64,000 nucleotides of DNA from Methylobacterium sp. UNC378MF (GCF_900103195.1 NZ_FMWU01000019.1:62001-126000), one strand, 5' to 3'; shown: positions 8,983-18,929, numbered from the stretch's first letter. The notes: a model not told the origin generated them from the sequence alone. Numbers and translations: made by a program.

Positions 8983-9804
8983 ATGGATGCCTCCCCCGAC
9001 TTCCCGCGGCAGAGCCGCGTGCCCGTGTTCAACATGCCGGGGATCGTCACCGTCGCGATCGGGCTGCTCCTGGCGATCCAGGCGGTCCGCGAGTTCCTGC
9101 TGCCGGATACCTGGGACATCCGCCTCGTCCTCGATCTCGCGCTGGTGCCGGCGCGCTGGACCCTCTGGTTCGATCCCGGCCAGGCCTCCGAGGTGATCCG
9201 CGCGGCCGGCGGCACGGGCGATCCCGGCCTGGAGGCGGCCCGCGAGGCCTTCGCCCGCTACATCGCGGGCGAGCACGCGCTCCTGCCCTGGACGCTCGTC
9301 ACCTACGCGCTGCTGCACGGCTCGTGGATGCACGTGATCTTCAACAGCGTCTGGCTCGCGGCCTTCGGCGCGCCGGTGGCGCGGCGCTGCGGCGCCCTGC
9401 GCTGGTGCGTGCTCGCGCTGGCCGGCACGGCGGCCGGCGGCCTGCTCCACATCCTGATCGACCCGCTGAGCGCCGGGCCGCTGGTCGGCGCCTCGGCGGG
9501 GATCTCGGCCCTGATGGCGGCCGCCGCCCGCTTCGTGTTCCAGCCGCCGGTCTCCGGCTACGGCGCGCCGGCCTGGCAGCTGCCGCCGCCCCGGCCGGCC
9601 GAGACGATCCCGGAATTGCTGCGCAACCGGACGGCGGTGTCGTTCCTGGCGATCTGGCTCCTGACCAACCTGCTGTTCGGCCTCGTCAGCATGCCGCTGG
9701 TCGGGGAGAACGCCGCGATCGCCTGGGACGCGCATCTGGGCGGCTTCATCGCGGGCTTCTTCCTGTTCCCCCTCGTGGACCCCCGGGAGCCGCGCCGGCA
9801 CTGA
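8983..9804 (+). CDS. Rhomboid family intramembrane serine protease
   Basis: The 273-residue multi-helix membrane protein carries the rhomboid catalytic pair. The serine is Ser171 in GASAG (169-173) and the histidine is His251 in DAHLGG. The HGSWMHVIFN segment (about 112-121) fits the conserved L1/TM2 element. It should cleave substrates within the membrane; the target is unknown. The ATG at 8983 matches where family homology begins, whereas the upstream in-frame extension is basic and lacks features. Confidence 0.88.
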   Translation: MDASPDFPRQSRVPVFNMPGIVTVAIGLLLAIQAVREFLLPDTWDIRLVLDLALVPARWTLWFDPGQASEVIRAAGGTGDPGLEAAREAFARYIAGEHALLPWTLVTYALLHGSWMHVIFNSVWLAAFGAPVARRCGALRWCVLALAGTAAGGLLHILIDPLSAGPLVGASAGISALMAAAARFVFQPPVSGYGAPAWQLPPPRPAETIPELLRNRTAVSFLAIWLLTNLLFGLVSMPLVGENAAIAWDAHLGGFIAGFFLFPLVDPREPRRH

Positions 9805-9935
9805 GCACCTTGCCAACGGGCCGGATCGGTCACACACTCGCCACAATGTGAACGAGCCGGGGCCCACCCGGACGACAGCGCAACAAGGCCGCCGCGGGCT
9901 GACGGCGGACCGGACGCGTCACAAGGGAGAGAGCC

Positions 9936-10367
9936 ATGACCGTCGCACGCATCCTCGCCGAGAAGGGCAGCTCCGTCGTCACGGTGAGCCCTGACAGGAG
10001 CCTCGATGAGGTAATCCAGATCCTCGCCGACAAGCGGATCGGCGCCCTGGTGGTCGCCCATGCCGACGGGACGGTGGCGGGCATCATCTCCGAGCGCGAC
10101 ATCATGCGGGCGCTCGCCCGGCACGGGGGCTCGGCCTTCGACGCGCCGGTCTCGGCCCACATGACCAGCACGGTCACGACCTGCGGCCGGAGCGCCACGA
10201 TCGAGGAGGTCATGGCGCTGATGACCGACGGGCGCTTCCGCCACGTGCCGGTCTGCGAGGATGGGCGGCTGATCGGCCTGGTCTCGATCGGCGACGTGGT
10301 GGCGCGCAAGATCGCCACCGTCGAGGCCGAGCATCAGGCCCTGCGCGACTACATCACGATGGCGTAG
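9936..10367 (+). CDS. Two-CBS-domain protein
   Basis: The 143-residue protein consists of a CBS pair and nothing else. The pattern includes LDEVIQILADKRIGALVV, GIISERDIMRAL and, in the second copy, ALMTDGRFRHVPVCEDG followed by GLVSIGDVV. Such stand-alone CBS pairs bind adenosine nucleotides and are thought to sense energy or redox state. The start follows GGGAGAGAG with normal spacing. The gene appears monocistronic. Confidence 0.9.
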   Translation: MTVARILAEKGSSVVTVSPDRSLDEVIQILADKRIGALVVAHADGTVAGIISERDIMRALARHGGSAFDAPVSAHMTSTVTTCGRSATIEEVMALMTDGRFRHVPVCEDGRLIGLVSIGDVVARKIATVEAEHQALRDYITMA

Positions 10368-10545
10368 GCGCGCGAAGCCCCACGTTTCTCCTGCCCTCCG
10401 CCTCCGGGCGTCCCCGGTTCAGGGCAGGCGGCCGGTGCCGGAGCGCGACCGCGCTCCCTCTCCCGCACGGGAGGGGGACCCGCGCTCCTTCGCGTCGAGG
10501 GACGAGCGGGCCGACAGCTCAAGCCCGCATCATCCACGGTCCGTC

Positions 10546-12117
10546 TCACGCCTTCACGGGATCGAGCGTGACGTGCCAGAGGTCGGTGTCGGTGGCGTCC
10601 TTGAGGGTCACCGTCATCTGCTCGGTGGCGCCGTCCACCGCCACGTGGCCGAAGAACTGGTAGCCGGCGGCCGGGGACAGGTTCACCTGGCCCTTGTCGG
10701 GCGCCTTCACGAAGCGCAGCTGCGGCCCGAACGTGTTGTCGAGCGCGTTCGGCCCGAAGGTGCCCGCGTGCAGCGGTCCGGAGACGAATTCCCAGAACGG
10801 GTCGAAATCCTGGAACTGCGCCCTGTTGGGGTCGTAGTAATGGGCGGCCGTGTAGTGCACGTCGGCCGTGAGCCACACCGTGTTGCGGATCCCCGCGCTC
10901 TTGATGAAGCGCAGCAGGTCGGCGATCTCCAACTCGCGGCCGAGCGGCGGCCCGTCGCCCTGCGCCACCGCCTCCGAGCCGAAATTGCGGTCGCCGTCGT
11001 AGGTCACCACGAGGCCGAGCGGCATGTCGGCGGCGATCACCTTCCAGGTCGCCCGGGACTCGAGCAGCGCCCGCTTCAGCCACGCGATCTGCTGCGGCCC
11101 GAGGAAGTGGGAATCGGGCCCGTATTCCGTCTGCCGGTTCTCGCCGTTCGGGCCGCGGTAGGAGCGCATGTCGAGCATGAACACGTCGACCAGCGGGCCG
11201 TAGCCGATCTTGCGATAGACACGGCCGGGCTCGGACGGCTCGAAGCGCATCGGCATGTATTCATGGAAGGCCTTGGCGGCCCGCAGCTGCAGGGCCAGCA
11301 CGTTCGGGTCGGCGTATTTCTTCTTGAGGTGCTCGGCCCGGGTGAGGGGCTCGCCCGGCCACCAGTTGTTGGTGACCTCGTGGTCGTCCCACTGCGCCAG
11401 GATCGGCACGGCGGCGTTCATCGCCAGCACGTTCCGGTCGGTGAGGTTGTACTTGTGCCGGCCCCGGAACTCCGCGAGCGTCTCGGCGGGCTTGGCCACC
11501 TCTTCGGTGACCCGGTTGCGCCACAGGCTGCCGTCGGGGAGCTTCACCTCGGACTGGATCGGCCCGTCGGCGTAGATCGTGTCGCCGGAATGGATGAAGA
11601 AGTCCGGCCGGTTCTTGAGGATGGCCGCATAGATCGTCATGCCGCCGCGGGCCTCGTCGATGCCCCAGCCCTGGCCCGCCGTGTCGCCCGACCAGCAGAA
11701 CGACACGGAGCGCCGGTCCGCCGGCGCGGTGCGGAACCGTCCGACCTGGCTCGGGCCCACGATCGTGGGCGCGGCGATGTCCTGGAGCCGGACCCGGTAG
11801 AACACGTCCTGGCCGGCCGGAAGCCCGGTCAGCGCCACCTTCACGGTGCCGTCCGTCTCCGGCAGGGCGTCGGCGAACACGCCGCCGCGGATATCGGAAA
11901 AGCTCTCGGTGGTCGCCCACTCGATGATCGCCCGGGCCGGCCGATCGGACCGGGCCCAGACCATGGCCGAGTCGGTGCCGACATCGCCCGACTGGAGGCC
12001 GTGGCTCAGGAGCGGCCGGTCGGCGGCGCGGCTCAGCCCCGGACGCGCGAGGCCGGAAGCCAGCCCGACGAGGCCCGCGCCTCCGGACAGCAGGATCTGA
12101 CGGCGACTGGTATACAT
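10546..12117 (-). CDS. phoD: Alkaline phosphatase D (PhoD-like), Tat-exported
   Basis: The 523-residue metallophosphoesterase begins with a twin-arginine-type signal (SRRQILLSGGAG). It continues with the PhoD N-terminal Fn-like domain (LSHGLQSGDVGTDSAMVWAR) and a catalytic domain with SGDTIYADGP, WDDHEVTNNWW and LTADVHYTAAHYY. It should hydrolyse phosphate mono- or diesters in the periplasm to scavenge phosphate. I chose the ATG at 12117 because it starts the signal peptide and has GGAGGA six bases upstream; the extension to 12231 lacks features. No Pho box was identified by eye. Confidence 0.9.
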   Translation of the reverse strand: MYTSRRQILLSGGAGLVGLASGLARPGLSRAADRPLLSHGLQSGDVGTDSAMVWARSDRPARAIIEWATTESFSDIRGGVFADALPETDGTVKVALTGLPAGQDVFYRVRLQDIAAPTIVGPSQVGRFRTAPADRRSVSFCWSGDTAGQGWGIDEARGGMTIYAAILKNRPDFFIHSGDTIYADGPIQSEVKLPDGSLWRNRVTEEVAKPAETLAEFRGRHKYNLTDRNVLAMNAAVPILAQWDDHEVTNNWWPGEPLTRAEHLKKKYADPNVLALQLRAAKAFHEYMPMRFEPSEPGRVYRKIGYGPLVDVFMLDMRSYRGPNGENRQTEYGPDSHFLGPQQIAWLKRALLESRATWKVIAADMPLGLVVTYDGDRNFGSEAVAQGDGPPLGRELEIADLLRFIKSAGIRNTVWLTADVHYTAAHYYDPNRAQFQDFDPFWEFVSGPLHAGTFGPNALDNTFGPQLRFVKAPDKGQVNLSPAAGYQFFGHVAVDGATEQMTVTLKDATDTDLWHVTLDPVKA

Positions 12118-12254
12118 TGGAGGTCCTCCAGCATGCACGGCGCCCATCGCAGGCGGTCGCGACAGCCGGATGACGGGTTGACCGAAGCCCGGCAGGATCT
12201 CGGCCCGGAAACCGCCGGCCCGCATCCGCATCCTGAACTGCCGGGGCGCAGCGG

Positions 12255-12300
12255 AGGCTTCGAAGGAGCCCTCAATCCGGCCGCGCGATCCCCGAATCCG
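12255..12300. repeat. Partial interspersed repeat, family B
   Basis: The segment contains TTCGAAGGAGCCCTC followed by CCGCGCGATCCC. This is the same core order as the longer copies at 26570-26684 and 34251-34370. Only one arm is obvious here. It sits between the 5' end of phoD and the 3' end of the patatin gene. Confidence 0.5.
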
Positions 12301-13284
12301 TCACGCCCGCGCGGCCGCGCCCTCGACCACGGCGCGGATCCGGGGCAGGGCCGCCCGGGCGGCCCGGTAGCCGATGGCGATTCCCTCGGCGGCCTTGTGG
12401 AAGTCGAACAGGCCGAAGGCGCCGACATCCGGGCCAATGGCGACATCCGGCGGGTCCCGCTCCAGCCGCGCCCGGGAGATCCGGTCCTGCGTGATGTTGA
12501 AGGCGCCGAGCACCACCCGGGCGATGCTGGGGACGGGGATTTCGGGCTCCGCACTCTCGAAGCCCTGCCGGCGCCCGCGCATCACCTGCAGGAAGCTGCG
12601 ACGCGGCACCGGCGCCGGTACCTCGTGCACCACCGGTCCCCCGGTATCGCCGTTGAGGTTCACGCAGAGCACGAGATCGGCCCCGAGGGTGCGGGCCAGC
12701 CCCACAGGGACCGGGTTGACCAGGGTCCCGTCCATCAGCACCCGGCCTGCGTAAGTCACCGGCGGGAACAGGCCGGGGATCGCGTAGGAGGCGCGCACCG
12801 CTTCCACCGCCGGCCCCTCGGTGAGGCTCACCTCGTGACCGGTGCCGTACTCGGTGGCGACGCAGCCGAAGCGGATGGGCAGATCCTCGATCCGGCGCGT
12901 GCCGAGGTCGGCGAAGAGCCGCTGGCGCAGGCGGTTGCCGGCGATCAGGCCGGAGCCGGGCAGGCGCGGATCGATGAGCCCGACGACCCGGCGCCGGGTC
13001 AGCGCCCGGGCGAACGTCTCCAGCCGGTCGAGCCGTCCCGCGGCGTAGCAGGCGCCGACCACCGCACCGATCGAGCAGCCCGCCACCACGGTCGGATGGA
13101 TGCCGGCCTCCTCCAGGGCGCGCAGCACGCCGATATGGGCCCAGCCGCGGGCCGAGCCGCCGCCGAGCGCGAGTCCGATCCGCGGACCGGCGCTCGGCGG
13201 CGGCCGGACCGGCTCCACGGTGCCGGGAAGGAAATGCGGATCGGCGGACTCGTCTTGCCAGCGTGTGGCAAGAGGGCGGTTCAT
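12301..13284 (-). CDS. Patatin-like phospholipase (RssA/YlbK type)
   Basis: The 327-residue product carries the patatin serine-aspartate dyad. It has the oxyanion motif GGGSARG (41-47), nucleophile Ser71 in GCSIG, and catalytic Asp184 in MDGT. It probably hydrolyses acyl esters of lipids; bacterial members of this short class are poorly defined. The ATG at 13284 overlaps the stop of hisI (13281-13283), so the two are translationally coupled. A larger frame to 13509 is the shadow of hisI. Confidence 0.88.
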   Translation of the reverse strand: MNRPLATRWQDESADPHFLPGTVEPVRPPPSAGPRIGLALGGGSARGWAHIGVLRALEEAGIHPTVVAGCSIGAVVGACYAAGRLDRLETFARALTRRRVVGLIDPRLPGSGLIAGNRLRQRLFADLGTRRIEDLPIRFGCVATEYGTGHEVSLTEGPAVEAVRASYAIPGLFPPVTYAGRVLMDGTLVNPVPVGLARTLGADLVLCVNLNGDTGGPVVHEVPAPVPRRSFLQVMRGRRQGFESAEPEIPVPSIARVVLGAFNITQDRISRARLERDPPDVAIGPDVGAFGLFDFHKAAEGIAIGYRAARAALPRIRAVVEGAAARA

Positions 13285-13703
13285 CGCCCGGCGGCCTTCA
13301 GGACGACCTGGCCGTCCGCCTCCCGGACGACGCTGCGGTAGAAGCAGTCCCGCCGCCCGGTGTGGCAGCAGCCGCCATCGCCGCCGACCTCGACGCGGAT
13401 CAGCAGGGCGTCCTGGTCGCAATCGACGCGCATCTCGACGACGCGCTGGACCTGGCCGCTGGTCGCCCCCTTGTGCCAGAGTTCCTGGCGCGAGCGCGAC
13501 CAGTACCACGCCTCGCCGGTCTCGAGGGTGCGCGCCAGCGACTCGGCGTTCATGTGGGCGAGCATCAGCACCTGCCCGTCCCGCGCATCCACCGCGATGC
13601 AGGCGACGAGACCGTCCCGGTCGAATCGGGGCGTGAGGGCATGGCCCTCCTCGACCTCGGCGCGGGTGCCGGGGGGAGCGAAGGCGAAGTCGCGCGCGGT
13701 CAT
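13281..13703 (-). CDS. hisI: Phosphoribosyl-AMP cyclohydrolase HisI
   Basis: This enzyme opens the purine ring of PR-AMP in step three of histidine biosynthesis, in the cytoplasm. The 140-residue product shows WSRSRQELWHKGATSGQVQ, the Mg site DCDQD (94-98) and the Zn cysteines CCH (112-114) and Cys120. The length is typical of single-domain HisI without a HisE fusion. It lies between folE (20 bases upstream) and a patatin gene whose start it overlaps. The other his genes are not in the window. Confidence 0.95.
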   Translation of the reverse strand: MTARDFAFAPPGTRAEVEEGHALTPRFDRDGLVACIAVDARDGQVLMLAHMNAESLARTLETGEAWYWSRSRQELWHKGATSGQVQRVVEMRVDCDQDALLIRVEVGGDGGCCHTGRRDCFYRSVVREADGQVVLKAAGR

Positions 13704-13723
13704 GGTCGAGACGTCGTCTGGGA

Positions 13724-14542
13724 CTACTTGGCGCCGCCGCGCACCAGGGTCAGGAAGCGGACCTGCTCGTTGGCATTGTCCTTGAAGACGCCGCGGAACT
13801 GGCTGGTGATGGTCGAGACGCCGGCCTTCTGGACGCCGCGCATCGCCATGCAGAGATGCTCGGCCTCCACCATCACGGCGACGCCGCGGGGCTTGAGGAT
13901 GCTCTCGATGACGTCGGCGATCTGGGCGGTCATCGTCTCCTGCGTCTGCAGGCGGCGGGCGAAGGTGTCGACGACGCGGGCGAGCTTCGACAGGCCGACC
14001 ACGCCCCGGGTCGGGTAATAGGCGATGTGGGCGAGCCCCATGAACGGCACCATGTGGTGCTCGCAATGGGAGTGGAACGGAATATCGCGCACCAGCACGA
14101 TGTCCGAGTAGCCCTCGACCTCCTCGAAGACGCGCTCCAGCAGCTTCTCGGCATCGACGCTGTAGCCGCCGAACAGCTGCTCGTAGGCCTTGGTGACCCG
14201 GGCCGGGGTGTCGAGCAGGCCCTCGCGGGCCGGATCGTCGCCGGCCCAGCGCAGCAGCGTGCGCACCGCGGCCTCGGCCTCGGCGCGGCTCGGGCGGCCG
14301 GTCTCGATCCCGTCCGGGACGCGGGTGGCGGAGGCCGGCACGGGCGCGACCTCGACGGGACGGCCATCATCCACCGGCCGATTGTCATTGCGCATGCCGT
14401 TCAGCCCTTGCCGGTCGATCCCGTTCCGGTCGAAACCCTGGCCATCGCCCTGGTAGGACAAGGATTTGAGCGCGGCATCCATGGCATCTCCGGCCCGCGC
14501 GATGCGGGACTTCATCGGGGTGCTGTCGGGCTTGGCATACAT
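13724..14542 (-). CDS. folE: GTP cyclohydrolase I FolE
   Basis: FolE converts GTP to dihydroneopterin triphosphate, the first step of folate and, in methylotrophs, tetrahydromethanopterin-related pterin synthesis. The 272-residue product has the zinc site Cys160-His163 in HSHCEHHMVPF and Cys231 in EHLCM, and the GTP-binding region GVSTITSQFRGVF. An N-terminal extension of about 80 residues, rich in Gly/Asn/Asp, precedes the core and is longer than in E. coli. A later in-frame ATG (residue 50) is an alternative start. The gene diverges from the Fe-S scaffold gene. Confidence 0.95.
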   Translation of the reverse strand: MYAKPDSTPMKSRIARAGDAMDAALKSLSYQGDGQGFDRNGIDRQGLNGMRNDNRPVDDGRPVEVAPVPASATRVPDGIETGRPSRAEAEAAVRTLLRWAGDDPAREGLLDTPARVTKAYEQLFGGYSVDAEKLLERVFEEVEGYSDIVLVRDIPFHSHCEHHMVPFMGLAHIAYYPTRGVVGLSKLARVVDTFARRLQTQETMTAQIADVIESILKPRGVAVMVEAEHLCMAMRGVQKAGVSTITSQFRGVFKDNANEQVRFLTLVRGGAK

Positions 14543-14783
14543 CGTCGGAATCGCGTCGGGCGTTCGAGGGAAGATCCCGGGCTCGAAAAGGTTTCAAGCC
14601 GGCGCCCTGGGATGGACGAAAGGCCGTGGGAACCACCGTGGCCGTGGGCGCGACCCTGGTCGACGGCCCGCCTCCTCGCGAAGCGACCGTATCGCGCCTA
14701 TATCATCGTTCGCGGGGCAACGCGCAATGCGCGATGCACGCGGCAGAGTCCCGATGGACATTGCGCCTCCGGCCGAGGACCCG

Positions 14784-15227
14784 ATGCTCGACGACATCTA
14801 CAACCGCCGTATCCTGGAACTCGCCGCCGACATCCCGCGGCTCGGCCGGCTCGAGAGCCCGGATGCCAGCGCCACGGCCCATTCGCGGCTGTGCGGCTCG
14901 ACCGTGACGGTGGATCTCGTCCTCGGCGACGATGGCCGTGTGGCGGATTTCGCCCAGGAGGTCCGGGCCTGCGCCCTCGGTCAGGCCTCCGCGTCGCTGA
15001 TGGGACGGCACGTGGTCGGCGCCAGCGCGGAGGAGCTGCGCGGCGTCCGCGAGACGATGCGGGCGATGCTCAAGGCGAACGGTCCCGCGCCCGAGGGCGT
15101 GTGGTCGGACCTCGCGGTGCTGGAGCCGGTGCGGGAGTTCAAGGCGCGCCACGCCTCGACGCTCCTGACCTTCGACGCGGTGGTGGACGCCCTCGACCAG
15201 ATCGCCGCCAAGCGGCAGGCCGCCTGA
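14784..15227 (+). CDS. Iron-sulfur cluster scaffold protein (IscU/NifU-N-like)
   Basis: The 147-residue product has the NifU-N fold. It begins MLDDIYNRRILELAADIPRL and has Cys in SRLCGST and VRACALGQASASLM, which match cluster-binding positions. The third usual Cys is not obvious, so it is a variant of the family. I chose the ATG at 14784, preceded by GAGGA. ATGs at 14727 and 14754 are in frame and possible. It ends four bases before yidD, a pairing often seen in Rhizobiales. Confidence 0.82.
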   Translation: MLDDIYNRRILELAADIPRLGRLESPDASATAHSRLCGSTVTVDLVLGDDGRVADFAQEVRACALGQASASLMGRHVVGASAEELRGVRETMRAMLKANGPAPEGVWSDLAVLEPVREFKARHASTLLTFDAVVDALDQIAAKRQAA

Positions 15228-15231
15228 GGGC

Positions 15232-15564
15232 ATGGTCCGGCGCGCCGCCCATGGGGCGATCCGCCTGTATCAGCTCACCCTGTCCGGCCTGATCGGCCGC
15301 CAGTGCCGGCATTGGCCGAGCTGCTCCGAATACACCGACACGGCGATCGCCCGGCACGGGTTCTGGCCGGGCGGCTGGATGGGCTTCGCCCGGATCTGCC
15401 GCTGCGGCCCGTTCGGGACCCACGGGATCGACCTCGTGCCGGAGCGGCTGCCGGAGGGCTGTGCCTGGTACCGGCCCTGGACCTATGGCCGCTGGCGCGG
15501 CGTCGAGGCGCCGCCGTCACCGTTCGCCTGCGACGCGGTGGGGCGGGAGGCCGACGCGCGCTAG
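15232..15564 (+). CDS. yidD: Membrane protein insertion efficiency factor YidD
   Basis: YidD is a small peripheral inner-membrane protein that aids YidC/Sec-dependent insertion. The 110-residue product has the family core LYQLTLSGLIGRQCRHWPSC followed by SEYTDTAIARHG and a late CRCGPFGTHGID. It is longer than E. coli YidD because of a C-terminal extension typical of alphaproteobacteria. It is separated by four bases from the scaffold gene, so they share a transcript. It is not near yidC or rnpA here. Confidence 0.92.
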   Translation: MVRRAAHGAIRLYQLTLSGLIGRQCRHWPSCSEYTDTAIARHGFWPGGWMGFARICRCGPFGTHGIDLVPERLPEGCAWYRPWTYGRWRGVEAPPSPFACDAVGREADAR

Positions 15565-15579
15565 GCCGCGTTCCCGATT

Positions 15580-15595
15580 TGTTTCACGTGAAACA
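15580..15595. promoter_or_regulatory. parS: parS centromere-like site (ParB binding)
   Basis: The sequence TGTTTCACGTGAAACA is a perfect 16-bp palindrome identical to the chromosomal parS consensus. ParB loads here and spreads for chromosome segregation. The site lies in the short gap between yidD and pdxA2, 16 bases after the yidD stop, where nothing else explains it. Chromosomal parS sites cluster near oriC. No parAB, gidAB or dnaA gene is in the window. I saw no second exact copy by eye. Confidence 0.85.
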
Positions 15596-15691
15596 CGCCT
15601 GACCGGACGGGCGTCTCGCAGGGTCGGGCGCGATGCGGCCGGATCGAGAGGCTGGCCCCTTCGATCCAACCGCCCCTTCATCCGCCGCGCC

Positions 15692-16713
<1,022 letters not shown>

Positions 16714-16717
<4 letters not shown>

Positions 16718-17817
16718 GCGTCGCTCCTCTCGGGCGGAAAGCCGTTGCCGTGAAGTAGATCGCGCCAGACGCCCTCCGTTCCGAAGGCGCCGGATTTCGA
16801 TACGACCGCGAGCCCGTCCCAGCGGCCGCCCCGCAGGGTCGACCGGGGCAGGCCCGGGATGATCTGCCCGGTGACGTCGAGGCGCGTGACACCCAGCGCG
16901 AGGCAGAGCGCCTTCAGGGTCTCACCGCCGGCCACCAGCAGCGTCCCGGGCTGCGGGATGCGGTCGATCACGCCCGCGAAGGCCGCGGCGATCCGCGCCG
17001 CGGCGGCCTCGCGGGCGATCCCCTCGGGCAGCGCGAGGCTCGCCAGGGCGACGCCGTGCCGGTCGAGGCGCGCCGCCACCGCGCCGGCATGGTCCGGGTC
17101 CTGCGGCGACAGGACGAGGTGGTGGCCGCCGCAGGCCGCGAGCTGCGCGGCGGTCTCGGGCCGGTCGGAGCCGAACAGCCCGAGCACCGGGCCGGCGAGC
17201 CGGTCGTCGCCCGGCGCGTCCGCGCCCCGCGCCAGGGCCGCCGCGAGGCCGCCGCTGCCGCACCAGAGCACCGGATCCGCGCCGCCGAGATCGGCCACCC
17301 GGGCGAGATCGGCATCGCTGGCCGCGTCGTAGACGGCCACGCCGGCCACGGGACCGTCGGCCACGCTGGCCCGGCGCGCCGGCAGTCCGGCGGCCCGCAG
17401 GGCCTCGGCGATGTCGCCGGAGACCGGCTCCCAGCCGCCACCGCGCCGGGCGAGCTGGCATCCGGCCTCCGTGCGGCGGCCCTGGTACGGGAAGGCCGGC
17501 GCCACGACGCAGCGATCCCAGGCACCCTGCCGCAGCACCGCCGCGAGTTCCGCCGCCCAGGGGCCGCGCAGCAGGCTGTCGACCTTCTTGAAGGCGATGC
17601 CGGCGCCGACCAGCCGGGGGGCGAGGGCGCCGACGATCCGCCCGGCGGCCTCCGCCGATCGCTCACGGGTGCCGGAATCGATCGCCAGGCATCCGGCGGA
17701 TTCCGCCGCCAGGATCTCCGGCCACGCCACCGGGATCGACCCGCACAGGCCGGTAAAGCCCGCGGCCGTGTCGAGGGTGCCGGTCAAATCGTCGGCGATG
17801 AGGCGCAGGCGGGTCAT
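16714..17817 (-). CDS. dtnK: Four-carbon acid sugar kinase (DUF1537), probable D-threonate kinase
   Basis: The 367-residue product starts with RLIADDLTGTLDTAAGF, the family N-terminal motif, has CLAIDSGTRERSAEAAGRIV and FKKVDSLLRG, and ends with VVSKSGAFGTEGVWRDLL. DUF1537 kinases phosphorylate four-carbon acid sugars (D-threonate, L-threonate, D-erythronate) at the terminal hydroxyl. It overlaps pdxA2 by four bases, giving a two-enzyme path to dihydroxyacetone phosphate. The absence of a DenD/LtnD-type dehydrogenase favours D-threonate as substrate. The length is somewhat shorter than the usual 400-430 residues. Confidence 0.88.
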
Positions 17818-17874
17818 GTCGAGCGGATCATGGCAGGACCATCATCGGCCACTCCGCCAGGCCGCGGCTCGAAA

Positions 17875-17892
17875 GCTTGTTGTCAGGTTGTC
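17875..17892. promoter_or_regulatory. Candidate GntR operator copy 3
   Basis: GCTTGT followed by AGGTTGT resembles the two copies upstream of kdgT (18805 and 18846). It lies between the gntR stop and the dtnK start, where a promoter for dtnK-pdxA2 is expected. The match is by eye and looser than between the other two. Confidence 0.35.
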
Positions 17893-17922
17893 GGCAGGCA
17901 TACAGACCCCCCGGCGCCGCGG

Positions 17923-18747
17923 TCAAGCACGCGGCTTCCCGGGGCCGGGTTCGGCAGGCCGGCCGAGGGAAAGATCGAGCAGCCGCCCCTCGAACAGCCG
18001 GTCGCGGGACGTGGCGATATGGGCTTCCATGCGGGTCCGGGCGGCCTCGGCGTCGCGATCCGCGATCGCCGAAAAAATCCCGCGATGCTCCTCCAGCACG
18101 CCGCGCAGTCCGGATCGCGGACCCTGCAGGGCGAGGCCGTGGATCGTCATGCCCACGGCGATGTGCGGTTGCAGCGCCTCCAGGCAAGCCGCGTAATAGT
18201 GGTTGTTCGACGCGGCTGCGATCGCGTGATGAAAGGCGAAATCGGCATCCGCCCGGTGCTGCTCCTGCCGGGTCGCCACACTGAGCCGGTCGAGCGCTGC
18301 CGCGATCCGGCCGAGGGCGTCGGCATCGCGGCGCAGAGCCGCGTGAAAGGCGGCATCCGGCTCGAGGGAGAGGCGGAACTCGTAGCAGCGCTGGATGTCC
18401 GCGATGCTCTCCACCGGGGCGAAGCCCAGGGGCGGAGGCGCCACCCGCGGCCGCACGAAGCTGCCCGCCCCCTGCCGCGAGACGATGGCGCCCTCCCGGC
18501 GCAGCCGGTCGAGGGCCGCCCGGACCACGGGACGCGAGACCTGGAAGCGCGCCGCGAGGTCGTGCTCGCTCGGTAGCCGCGTGTCGGGTCCGTAGGTGCC
18601 GTTCCCGATCCCCGTGAGGAGCGCGTGATAGATGCCGTCGGCCAGGGAGCCGGGCCGGTTCGGATCCGCGCCGCGGCGCGCCGGCCGCTCCGGCGCCTCC
18701 GCCCGGTCGGGCGGACCGGACAGGGATGAGGACACCGCCGACGACAT
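17923..18747 (-). CDS. FadR-subfamily GntR regulator of the acid-sugar cassette
   Basis: The 274-residue product has a disordered N-terminal 35 residues. A winged helix follows (TRLPSEHDLAARFQVSRPVV then RAALDRLRREGAIVSRQGAG) and then an all-helical FCD effector domain with FRLSLEPDAAFHAALR and DADFAFHHAIAAAS. FCD regulators usually bind sugar acids or other organic acids. It lies between the kinase-dehydrogenase pair and the divergent permease, so it probably represses both in the absence of the acid sugar. Direct repeats upstream are the likely operators. Confidence 0.88.
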   Translation of the reverse strand: MSSAVSSSLSGPPDRAEAPERPARRGADPNRPGSLADGIYHALLTGIGNGTYGPDTRLPSEHDLAARFQVSRPVVRAALDRLRREGAIVSRQGAGSFVRPRVAPPPLGFAPVESIADIQRCYEFRLSLEPDAAFHAALRRDADALGRIAAALDRLSVATRQEQHRADADFAFHHAIAAASNNHYYAACLEALQPHIAVGMTIHGLALQGPRSGLRGVLEEHRGIFSAIADRDAEAARTRMEAHIATSRDRLFEGRLLDLSLGRPAEPGPGKPRA

Positions 18748-18804
18748 CCGGGGCTGCCTCCAGGGATCGAGCCAGGCTGCGTCAAGTCAGCGATGAACCG
18801 CGCC

Positions 18805-18864
18805 GCTTGTCAACATTTGTACGATCCGGGGCGCGAGTTGCGCCTGCTTGTCAAAAGGTTGTAG
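18805..18864. promoter_or_regulatory. Two direct-repeat candidate operators between gntR and kdgT
   Basis: Two copies of a GCTTGTCAA-(N3/N4)-TTGTA motif lie at 18805-18821 and 18846-18863. Their starts are 41 bases apart, close to four helical turns, so they lie on the same face of DNA. They sit in the divergent gap between gntR and kdgT. A third, weaker copy precedes dtnK. TTGT half-sites fit FCD-type GntR operators. Confidence 0.5.
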
Positions 18865-18929
18865 CAGCCGGCCCGGGGGATGAGCGGGTGCCGAAGGCCC
18901 GGAACAGGGTGGCACCGGGAGGGCGAACC

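Noticed and set aside
9331..9340. Other CACGTG-containing sites as further parS copies
   Set aside because: They lack the flanking GTTT/AAAC needed for the parS palindrome.
10435..13341. A 968-residue + strand frame opposite phoD, the patatin gene and hisI
   Set aside because: It is the antisense shadow of three well-supported genes, with His/Arg/Gly-rich sequence and no domain.
14466..14783. N-terminal extension of the Fe-S scaffold protein
   Set aside because: It overlaps the divergent folE start and shows no family similarity before MLDDIY.
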